A stretch of 64,000 nucleotides of DNA, taken from positions 310,001 to 374,000 of the forward strand of contig BCHU01000015.1 of assembly GCA_001599715.1 (NCBI GenBank), written 5' to 3'. Under the pieces are notes generated by a model. The model saw nothing but the letters and a program-made list of their open reading frames with translations. It was not told the DNA's origin and made no database searches. Origin of the DNA: Phaeotremella fagi. Taxonomy: Eukaryota; Basidiomycota; Tremellomycetes; Tremellales; Phaeotremellaceae. The position numbers were made by a program, and so were the translations under genes. This document shows positions 44,690 to 52,233 of the stretch, piece after piece (the first letter of the stretch is position 1; the number at the start of each line of letters is the position of its first letter).

Positions 44690-45145
44690 CTAAAAGTTTG
44701 GAAGACAAAAAGTACCAACCAACTTCGTAGAGTCGGAAGATTGAGCTGGAGGTCTAGCTTCCCATTCGTCGACGAGCTTAGAAGACTCCCCTTCAACACC
44801 CCATCCATCGTCGTCGAATGCCTTAGAGAACACTCTTTTCGCTCCCCCCATCTCCCAAGAATCCCCCGAAGCAGATGTTTGATCTTGATCTGGAACAAAC
44901 CAAACCTTCTTACCATCCATATTTGAGATTCTAGACGGCGACCCAAACCCATCTCCATCAATTATGAAATACCCTTTCCCGACTTGAAAAAAGTCTCTTA
45001 ACCTTGAGGAGACGTCGTTATCGGGATTATCGAACGACGGAGCTGGGTGACCTAGTTTGAAACTTTTGCCGGTGACGCCTGACGTTTGTTGACTTTGGAT
45101 GTAGAGAGTTCCTTTGCTGGAGTTTAATGATGTGAAGTTTGACAT
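44690..45145 (-). CDS. Orphan array member, family D1 (divergent)
   Basis: Single exon, 151 residues. It keeps the family outline in weakened form: an early strand SSKGTLYIQSQQ, a SFDNPDND segment, RLRDFFQVGKGYFIIDGDGF in the place of the LFKxxHxYxL block, KVWFVPDQDQ in the place of ICYMxDF, and the end LVGTFCLPNF matching ITGTFFLP. It is the most diverged member at the edge of the array. No signal peptide or membrane segment. Candidate 5'UTR intron: donor at 45,367-45,372 and acceptor near 45,179. Unknown function. Confidence 0.68.
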   Translation of the reverse strand: MSNFTSLNSSKGTLYIQSQQTSGVTGKSFKLGHPAPSFDNPDNDVSSRLRDFFQVGKGYFIIDGDGFGSPSRISNMDGKKVWFVPDQDQTSASGDSWEMGGAKRVFSKAFDDDGWGVEGESSKLVDEWEARPPAQSSDSTKLVGTFCLPNF

Positions 45146-45884
45146 TTGAGGTTGGTGTTTGAATTTGTTTACTTGGGGCTGATTGGATAGGTTTGGGAGA
45201 TGGAAACTAGGAGAGGGGTTGTTAGTACGATCTGTTTTTCGAGATTAAAATGGTTATAAGGGTAAGAAGGCTATAAGGTGGTTGGAAACTTGGGAGGGAT
45301 ATAGTGTGACGATTGCAACATGAATTAAGAAAACAAGAGAGAGAGAAAACACAAATAGAGGACGGAACTTACTACTCGTGGTGAGAAGGATATTCAAAAA
45401 ATGATTAGTATAGTTGAAGATAACAATCAGAGTTCAAGTTGAAAAGCTCAACATACTGTAAATACATATATTATATAACAGCATAAAAGGTGCTCAGACA
45501 AAAGAGGACTCTTACAGTAATGTTTTTTAAGATAAAAGGTCTTCGTTGAGCTGAAAAGAGAGAAATTGCGTCATGGCATTTGAAGCACATTCTGCACTAA
45601 GTAATGAAAAGATCTCTAACATTGTGTGTTAAGAGACTCGAAAGAAAAGATTGAGTACAAGGTAGCAAGATGAATTCTGTAAGAAAATTCGAGAAGAGTG
45701 AATTACAAGTCTCATATCAGCTTACTGTACGTCGTCACAAATTCTGGCGTGTGGCTAGATGATCTTTTGCCAATGATAAAGGCGCCATTCACAGATTACA
45801 TCCACACACTTGAATACTACTGACTTCAATCTCAACCTTGTATTCTTCCTGATTCTTCGCCCTCCTGTCCTCCTTCTAATTAAG
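45146..45884. promoter_or_regulatory. Intergenic D1-D2
   Basis: About 740 nt with no gene. The D1 leader and promoter lie here. The palindromic element seen before D2, D3 and D6 was not found upstream of D1. Confidence 0.3.
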
Positions 45885-46379
45885 CTACACACTTTGATTA
45901 CTTCCTTCCAACTCTTCTTCAGCTTCCTTGGGAAGGAAGAACGTACCGGTGATGATAAAGCTTGGTGGTTTACGTATAGCTATGGCGTGGGTGGGTGGGG
46001 GAGAAATAACCTCAGTTCTTGAGGCCTCCCATTCCCCCAATTCTTTTATTACTTCTGCGGCCCACTCTCGGTACTCTGGAGTGATGATGTAGGAATCTTC
46101 GAATTTGAAATCTTTCACGTAACAGATTACGTTGTTTTCGTCGTTGTTCTCTGAAATTTCGAGGGTATCGGTACCGACAAGTCGGTATTGATGTTTGGTG
46201 TTGAAAAGCGTTTTTAAGGTTGTGGCAGCCTCATCTGATGATGTGGACTGGAAGCTTTGATCATTGGTATAGAAACTGGCTTGCTTGGTACACCCGGAAG
46301 ATACGTTATACAAACCGTTGAAGTGATGGACATAGAGTTTTCCCTCACAAGAGTTGTCATAATCGATTGTACTGGGCAT
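45885..46379 (-). CDS. Orphan array member, family D2
   Basis: Single exon, 164 residues, unknown family. Blocks: MPSTIDYDNSCEGKLYVHHF, QSFQSTSSDEAATTLKTLFN, KHQYRLVGTDTLEISENND, VICYVKDFKFED, and the C-terminal FIITGTFFLPKEAEEE. The segment between ICYV and ITGTFF is variable in length across the family. The protein is hydrophilic, rich in Glu and Ser, and has no signal peptide. It was read in one exon like the other members, in contrast with the intron-rich neighbours. Confidence 0.72.
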   Translation of the reverse strand: MPSTIDYDNSCEGKLYVHHFNGLYNVSSGCTKQASFYTNDQSFQSTSSDEAATTLKTLFNTKHQYRLVGTDTLEISENNDENNVICYVKDFKFEDSYIITPEYREWAAEVIKELGEWEASRTEVISPPPTHAIAIRKPPSFIITGTFFLPKEAEEELEGSNQSV

Positions 46380-46778
46380 TGATGTTTGACTAATTTCATG
46401 TATGAGCTATTGTTTATAGGAGAGAGAATGTGCGTGGGATACGGATGTGTAGTGGACATTCGAGTATTGTATCGAGTAAGGAAAGGATAAGGACAACTTA
46501 CAGGAAATGGAAATTTGTGAGTGGCAAACGAATAATGTGGGGAGGGAAAAAAACTAATATGCAACTTAATGGTAATGTATATATGTCTTCAAGTTGTTCA
46601 GTGAAGACAAATATCCTTTGATCATCATTTGAAAAGAGCGAAAAAACAACTGAGCTGGGAAAGTTGATCAAAGGGGCGAAATAATGTACCCAACACGTTT
46701 CAATGAAACAAGCTGCACTCGTCATTCATATCCCTCTACAACATTCACAATTTTCTCGTTGGAAACAATACATCCCCC
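46380..46778. promoter_or_regulatory. D2 upstream region with shared family elements
   Basis: On the plus strand: donor complement ACTTAC at 46,496-46,501 next to AGTGGCAAA (coding strand TTTGCCACT), palindrome-like GTCTTCAA...GTGAAGAC at 46,585-46,608, and CCTTTGATC at 46,615-46,623. A candidate 5'UTR intron spans about 46,390-46,501. From about 46,680 the DNA matches the 3' flanks of D4 and D5. Confidence 0.55.
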
Positions 46779-47345
46779 CTAGTCTAATACCAATGACTCC
46801 AATCTGTCTCTGATGCTTTGTTCGTCCTCCTTACTTTCCAAACTACTGTTTTGACTTGCCTCCGTTTCCTTTTCAGCTTCTTTGGGAAGGAAGAAAGTAC
46901 CGGTGATGGAGCATGGTTGTTTTTCGTTTTCGTCTTGGAGCTTCTGCGAGGGACGGGGAGGAAAAGTAACCTTGGTAGTTCCTAAGGATCTCCAAAATTC
47001 ATCCACAGCTTTGTGTTTTGCCGCTCTCCACTCTTGGTACTCTGCACTGTAGTTATCTTCACATCGGAAATCTCTCATGTAGCAGATAACGTTGTTTTCG
47101 TTGTCGTTCTCTGAAATTTCAAGGATATCAGAACCAAGAAGTCGGTATCGATGGTCGACTTTGAAAAGTTCGTTTAAGGTTGTAGCAAACTGATTGGGTG
47201 ATGCGGACACGAAGCTTTGAGTGTCGATATTGAACTGATTTTCCATTGGATATCCAGGTTCTACTTTTTGACAACCACTGAAGTTATAGACGTAGAGAGT
47301 TCCCTCACAAGATTTCTCATAATCAACTGTACTTGTACCGGGCAT
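46779..47345 (-). CDS. Orphan array member, family D3 (full-length type)
   Basis: Single exon, 188 residues; the clearest representative. YEKSCEGTLYVYNFSG opens the core, then QSFVSASPNQFATTLNELFK, VDHRYRLLGSDILEISENDN, NVICYMRDFRCED, a charged segment of about 60 residues (YQEWRAAKHKAVDEFWRSLG), and SITGTFFLPKEAEKETEAS with an acidic tail. The core suggests a small beta-rich fold closed by a helical insertion. Unknown function; probably cytosolic or nuclear. Confidence 0.74.
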   Translation of the reverse strand: MPGTSTVDYEKSCEGTLYVYNFSGCQKVEPGYPMENQFNIDTQSFVSASPNQFATTLNELFKVDHRYRLLGSDILEISENDNENNVICYMRDFRCEDNYSAEYQEWRAAKHKAVDEFWRSLGTTKVTFPPRPSQKLQDENEKQPCSITGTFFLPKEAEKETEASQNSSLESKEDEQSIRDRLESLVLD

Positions 47346-47772
47346 TATTGTTTGATGTTTTAAGGCGCTGGTGGAATAACTGAAGTTATGTATGAGCTGA
47401 CAGCATTATGGGAGACAGTGATCAAGATATATATGTTGTAGTGGATGTTTGGAGGAATAAATTGATTCACAGTGAAGAAAATGGACAACTTACAGGAAAG
47501 AAATTTGTGAGTGGCAAAAGGATATTGCGGTGAGGGAAAGAAACTAAATTGCGACCTAGTAGTTCTGTATAATATATGTCTTCAAGTTGTCCATTGAAGA
47601 CAGATATCCTTTGATCATTGTTGAAAGAGATACAGTAAAAAGGACTGATTTGGGCAAGCTGATGAAAGGGCGAAATATTGTACCCGACACGTTTCAACAA
47701 AACAGGCTTCATCGTCATTCATATTCCTCTACAGCATTCACAGATTTCTCATTGAAAACAATACATCCCCGT
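47346..47772. promoter_or_regulatory. D3 upstream region with shared family elements
   Basis: Same order of elements as upstream of D2: donor complement ACTTAC at 47,488-47,493 followed by AGTGGCAAAAG, the inverted repeat GTCTTCAA-N8-TTGAAGAC at 47,578-47,601 and CCTTTGATC at 47,608-47,616. Beyond about 47,690 it is the 3' flank of D4. Confidence 0.6.
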
Positions 47773-48183
47773 TCAGTCTAATACCATCGAGTCCAAATTC
47801 TCTCCTATGCTTTTCAACTCACTATCGTGGCTTGCCTCTGTTACCTCTTCAGCTTCTTCGGGAAGGAAGAAAGTACCGGTGATTGAGCTTGGGTTGCCAC
47901 GTTCATAGCGGAAGTTTTCCATGTAACAAATCAAGCTCTGTTTGTTGTAGTTCTCTGAAATTGTGAGGATACCGTGACCTTGAAGATGGTATCGATGGCC
48001 AGATTTGAAAAGATTGTTTAAGGTTGTAGCAGCCTCATCTGATGACGCTGACTGGAAGCTTTGAGGGTGAACACTGAACCGGTTTTCGACTGAACCTCCA
48101 GGGGCTTGATATCCACCACCGATCAAGTCATAAATGTAGAGAGTTCCCTCAAAAGACTTTTCATAATTGACCGTATTGGGCAT
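47773..48183 (-). CDS. Orphan array member, family D4 (short form)
   Basis: Single exon, 136 residues. It has the core (YEKSFEGTLYIYDLIGG, QSFQSASSDEAATTLNNLFK, SGHRYHLQGHGILTISENYN, LICYMENFRYE) but the charged insertion present in D2, D3 and D5 is missing: GNPSSITGTFFLPEEAEEV follows almost at once. So the insertion is dispensable for whatever the core does, or D4 has lost part of its activity. The start codon and 5' flank are as in the other copies. Confidence 0.72.
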   Translation of the reverse strand: MPNTVNYEKSFEGTLYIYDLIGGGYQAPGGSVENRFSVHPQSFQSASSDEAATTLNNLFKSGHRYHLQGHGILTISENYNKQSLICYMENFRYERGNPSSITGTFFLPEEAEEVTEASHDSELKSIGENLDSMVLD

Positions 48184-48621
48184 GAATGTTTGATGTTGTA
48201 AGGTGTTGATTGGAAAACTAAAGTCATGTATGAGCTAACATGTCTACAGGAGACAAGAGGCTAAATAAAGTTTGTATGTTGTGGTGGATGTTGGAGTATT
48301 TCATCGATTTTGAAAGAAGAAATAACAAGAACAACTTACCAGAAATTTGCAAGTGGCAAAAGAATATTGGGGAAGGAAAACCTAAAAATACAGCTAACAG
48401 TTGTGTGGAGTATCTGTCTTCATTTGTCCACTAGAAGGCAGAATGATTTCCTTTGATCGTTGTTTCAAAAGAAATAAAAATGACTGAATAGGCAATACCC
48501 AATGAAAGGGGAAAAATTCCCAACACGTTTGAAAGCAAAATGCTCCACTAGTTTCATCCATCGTCATTCATATTTCTCTACAAGATTCACAGATTTCTCT
48601 ACGGAAACAATACATCCCCAC
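48184..48621. promoter_or_regulatory. D4 upstream region with shared family elements
   Basis: Donor complement ACTTAC at 48,334-48,339 followed by AGTGGCAAAAG, a decayed form of the GTCTTCA...GAAGGC inverted repeat from 48,416, and CCTTTGATC at 48,450-48,458. Beyond about 48,560 it is the 3' flank of D5. Confidence 0.55.
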
Positions 48622-49170
48622 TCAGTCTAACATTGACTTCAATTTTTTTCCAAAGCGTCTCAAAGTACTATGTTGGCTTGCCTCTGTTACCTCTTCAGTA
48701 CTATGTTGGCTTGTCTCTTTTACCTCTTCAGCTTCTTTGGGAAGGAAGAATGTACCGGTGATGAAGCTTGCCCGTTTGTTGTATTCTTCTTTGATATTCT
48801 CCCAAACTTCAAATCCCTCACTGTTTTCCTTTGCTTGGGCTTTTGCTGCTTCCCACTCTAGAGGTTTTGACGTGTCGATACGTTCAAAGTGGAAATCTTT
48901 CATGTAACAGATTACGTTCTTGCTGTTGTAGTCGTTCTCTGAAATCGCAAAAAGATTATTGACTCCGGAAAGATAGTATTGATGGTCGACTTTGAAAAGC
49001 TTTTTCAAGGTTGAAGAAACCTGATTTGGTGACGAGGATTGGAAGCTTCGTTTATCAATCATGAATTGATTTCCCCTTACAACACCGGGTGCTGAATAGA
49101 TTGAACCATTGAATTGATAGGTGTAGAGAGTTCCCTCACAAGAATTATCAGAGTCGACTGTACTGGGCAT
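48622..49170 (-). CDS. Orphan array member, family D5 (with internal 33-nt duplication)
   Basis: Single exon, 182 residues: SDNSCEGTLYTYQFNGS, RSFQSSSPNQVSSTLKKLFK, VDHQYYLSGVNNLFAISEND, NVICYMKDFHFE, a charged insertion (EWEAAKAQAKENSEGFEVWE), and FITGTFFLPKEAEEVKETS. After this the segment EVKETSQHSTE / EVTEASQHSTL is an 11-residue tandem repeat from a 33-nt duplication at about 48,665-48,730. Otherwise the same plan as D3. Confidence 0.73.
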   Translation of the reverse strand: MPSTVDSDNSCEGTLYTYQFNGSIYSAPGVVRGNQFMIDKRSFQSSSPNQVSSTLKKLFKVDHQYYLSGVNNLFAISENDYNSKNVICYMKDFHFERIDTSKPLEWEAAKAQAKENSEGFEVWENIKEEYNKRASFITGTFFLPKEAEEVKETSQHSTEEVTEASQHSTLRRFGKKLKSMLD

Positions 49171-50076
49171 GCTGTTTGATGTTGCAAGGCGTTGATTGGA
49201 TAACTAAGGTCATGTTTCAGCTAAAATATGTTGGGGAGAGAGAGAAAGAGTGTGTGTGTGAAAGAGAGTGGGGGATGGATGTTTATTGGTTGGACATTCA
49301 AGTATCATATTGATTCACAAATGAAGAAATGACAAGGACAACTTACCGAAAATTCTGCGAGTGGCAAAAAGATATTGTGGTGAGGGGAAAAAACTAAAAT
49401 GCAACCCAATTACTCTGGGGATTATATGTCCTCAATCATCCAGTGGAAGCCAGACGATATCCTTTGATCGTCTTCTGAAAAAAATAAATAAAACGACTCA
49501 ATCGGGTTTGGAAGACCTTGCAAGCAATTCCCGATGAAAGGGGCGAAATGCCCGACACGCTTCAAGGGGAAATGCTCCACTACGACAACGGAAGGTTGAA
49601 AGGATTTTGAAATATATTACACGTTTTGTTGATTCAGTCCTTTATCTCCATCTTACAATAGGAATTCACCGAAGAAGGCATAAAGAATAAAAGACAAATC
49701 ACGTTTTCCCGATCACTGCGCTTGTATAGTTGACCCTTATCTCTTGAAAGGAAACTGCATTTCCGGTAAATTCAGCTTAGAAGTCCTGTGACGTCTTTAG
49801 TGGTCCTACAGATAACGACAGTCAAAAGAGGTTATCGGGGATGTGACTATAGAAGACAGCATGTAAAGTGATTTTCAGCTCCATCCCCATTCTTACCAAT
49901 TCGGACGGGTGGTACAATGAGTTTGCACAAGTGTAGTAAAGATTGACAAGACGTTGTCGCCTTCAAAACATGCATAAACCTCAGATCTCCTCCTCATATC
50001 AACCACTTCAATACAAACTAAAATTTACAGATACCTCTCATCCTCCCCCTTCCTGCCGGTGAACACGATTATCACC
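49171..50076. promoter_or_regulatory. D5 upstream region and spacer to D6
   Basis: About 900 nt with no gene. The donor complement ACTTAC at 49,341-49,346 is followed by GAGTGGCAAAAAG, and CCTTTGATC lies at 49,461-49,469. A purine/TG-rich low-complexity stretch is at about 49,234-49,270. The part from about 49,600 has no shared family elements. Confidence 0.5.
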
Positions 50077-50622
50077 TCAAAGATAATAGAATTTACCTGA
50101 AAGATTGTAGCTGATCTTCTCGTCGGAGACTTCTGAGACACCCCCATCTTGTTTCTCGTTTTTCATCCCTTCTTTGACCAAGGGAGTGATTGATGCGTTT
50201 TGAACATAGCAAATAGTTTTGCTTTTGTTGTCGATGAGAGGGTAGATGTAACCGTTGTCGAACAAGAATTCGGACGTTTCTTGACCATCCAAAATCGAGG
50301 ATAACTCGGAACCACCTGGGTCGGTTGGGTTGTATGAGAAGCTATCTTTATGGGTCTCGAATTTGAAATAAGATGAAGCCTCTTTGGCCTTTTCATCTTG
50401 TTTGGAGATGCGGACGTGTAAAGTACCAGTGGAGGACTTTCTGTAGTCGAGGTCGGGGATGGTCTTCTTGGACTGTGTGTTGCTTCCGCTTGAAAACAAG
50501 GAATGAGATAATTCGTAGGGTGATAATTTGCTGCCCTCATCTTTAGTTGATCCTAAAGTACGTTGCTGATTATAGAGACCGAACGTATCTCCAATCGAAA
50601 AATGGTCGGAACTTTCGGACAT
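50077..50622 (-). CDS. Orphan array member, family D6 (divergent, long N-terminus)
   Basis: Single exon, 181 residues. An extra N-terminal part of about 65 residues (MSESSDHFSIGDTFGLYNQQ, Ser-rich) precedes a core in family order: YRKSSTGTLHVRISK, HKDSFSYNPTDPGGSELSSI, FLFDNGYIYPLIDNKSKTIC, YVQNASI, and the end YNLSGKFYYL. Sequence identity with D2-D5 is low, but order and spacing agree. The upstream region carries TTTTTTGCCACCC, a 5'UTR donor/acceptor pair and the palindrome, as for the other members. Confidence 0.68.
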   Translation of the reverse strand: MSESSDHFSIGDTFGLYNQQRTLGSTKDEGSKLSPYELSHSLFSSGSNTQSKKTIPDLDYRKSSTGTLHVRISKQDEKAKEASSYFKFETHKDSFSYNPTDPGGSELSSILDGQETSEFLFDNGYIYPLIDNKSKTICYVQNASITPLVKEGMKNEKQDGGVSEVSDEKISYNLSGKFYYL

Positions 50623-51463
50623 GTTCTTGGAACGTTGTTTGCGTAATCTGTAAGTGTGAAACTTGAATGGAAATCTTTACTGAGGTGAGGATAAGTGATA
50701 GAGTGGTAAGAGTAAGATCAGTCCAAGTACGCTGTAGAATCGACAAAAATGACTTACATCTTTAGGGGGTGGCAAAAAATGTGAAAGAGGAATGAAAGAG
50801 GAGAGACTTTTCTGCTCCACAAGTCAAATTCATATACGACTTCAAGAAGCCAATTGAAGACTTTTCATGTCCTTTGTGCAGCAGTTTGTGCGTTATTTAA
50901 CTAGGGCGACGTCATACTAAATAACTCAAAACAAATTAAATGAAAGGTTGTCGAAACATGTTACATGTTTCATTTAAAGTCGTCTCTAACCAATAAATGA
51001 AGCTTGATCGATAACACCAAGGATACAAAAGAACGTCCCGACTACTTTAGCTTATGAGCCAACCCGATGTAGGTTGAAATGATAAAGGATGATCAAAGGA
51101 GATCAAGTCCTCCTCGGAAGTATAAATAAAGACATGATCTAAGGTTGAAAGTGCCACATATCTCGATCGCCACTAAAATTGAAGAATTGAGAGATGTCAG
51201 GCTCATGGTTTTGATTTGGAAATTGATTCCGTTGCTTTCTCGAAAAGTCAATGAGATTGAACATTTACAGAAATTTCAATTTCATCTTAAAATTCAATCT
51301 TGAATCTCAGTCTTCATCAAGACCTACTAAGCACCATCCGATCTCCCAGCACCCCTCGTACTCAAAGAGAAATTATCATTGTTGAAAGAAACGAAACAAA
51401 ATACAACTTATTATTCTCACCGCTGGAAATCACCCAACTAAAATCCTTTAATCAAAAATCACC
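50623..51463. promoter_or_regulatory. D6 upstream region
   Basis: A candidate 5'UTR intron of about 110 nt runs from the donor complement ACTTAC (50,752-50,757) to an acceptor at about 50,648. GGGGGTGGCAAAAAA follows at 50,765-50,779, the inverted repeat GACTTCAA-N8-TTGAAGAC lies at 50,838-50,861 and CCTTTG at 50,871-50,876. The remainder, up to the uS8m gene, shows nothing recognisable. Confidence 0.5.
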
Positions 51464-51949
51464 ATGCCACTCGCAAACCTGCCGCATCGACTCTGTACCC
51501 AACTCCTCAACACCTCCCTCTCCTCCCTCTCCCAAACATCCATCCCCTTCTCCAAATCCTCCCTCCAAATAACCTCGATCCTTCTCCAAAACGGTCTAAT
51601 CCAATCCCTAACGACCGGAACCCCCACTCACCCCTCACCAACCGATTTCCTCGATCAATCAAAATCAACACAAAGAATCTGGGTCACTTTGAAATACAGG
51701 AACGGTTTACCTGTGCTGAAGAAATTCGAATTGATCAGTAAACCCTCGTTAAGGGTTTTGGTAGATAACAAAGAATTGGGTTTGTTGCTTAGTGGGAAAC
51801 GAGCACGGAATGTTGGAGGTGTTAAATTAGGAGAGGTTTTGATTGTCAGAGTTAATTCTAGGGATGCTGTGGATGGTGAGAGTTATCTGGAAGGTTGGGA
51901 AGCTTGGAGGAAAGGTTTAGGTGGTGAGATCGTTTGCAGAGCTGGGTAG
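51464..51949 (+). CDS. MRPS8: Mitochondrial small-subunit ribosomal protein uS8m
   Basis: Single exon, 161 residues. The C-terminal half is typical of S8 proteins: RIWVTLKYRNGLPVLKKFEL, ISKPSLRVLVDNKELGLLLS, GKRARNVGGVKLGEVLIVRV. S8 binds the central domain of the small-subunit rRNA and is an early assembly protein. The N-terminus (MPLANLPHRLCTQLLNTSLS) is Ser/Leu-rich with a few basic residues and could act in mitochondrial targeting. The start fits other fungal mitochondrial S8 proteins, which begin close to the first S8 helix. Confidence 0.85.
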   Translation: MPLANLPHRLCTQLLNTSLSSLSQTSIPFSKSSLQITSILLQNGLIQSLTTGTPTHPSPTDFLDQSKSTQRIWVTLKYRNGLPVLKKFELISKPSLRVLVDNKELGLLLSGKRARNVGGVKLGEVLIVRVNSRDAVDGESYLEGWEAWRKGLGGEIVCRAG

Positions 51950-52233
51950 GGGTTTTTGGGCAAGAGATTGGTTCGATTTTGGGTTTTTTGATCGAGAAGA
52001 GTGGGGGTTTGTGATGGATTTGGGGGTTGGCATTTGAGGAACGATATGCGAAGGGTGTTATGGAGTAGGAGTAAGAAGAGGTGCTTCTGGTTCGAGAACG
52101 AAATTCTATCTTGGTGGGAATGTTATACCACTTTACATAAATATCCACACGATGATATCAACTAAATAGCTAAATGCAGGGTATCCACGGCCATTCAGAC
52201 AGTATATACAACTATATCGCCTCTTCACGTTTC

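Noticed and set aside
44690..50622. Array of regularly spaced repeats considered as a transposon or CRISPR-like structure
   Set aside because: Repeats are whole genes with flanks; no transposase, terminal repeats or short direct repeat-spacer pattern was seen.
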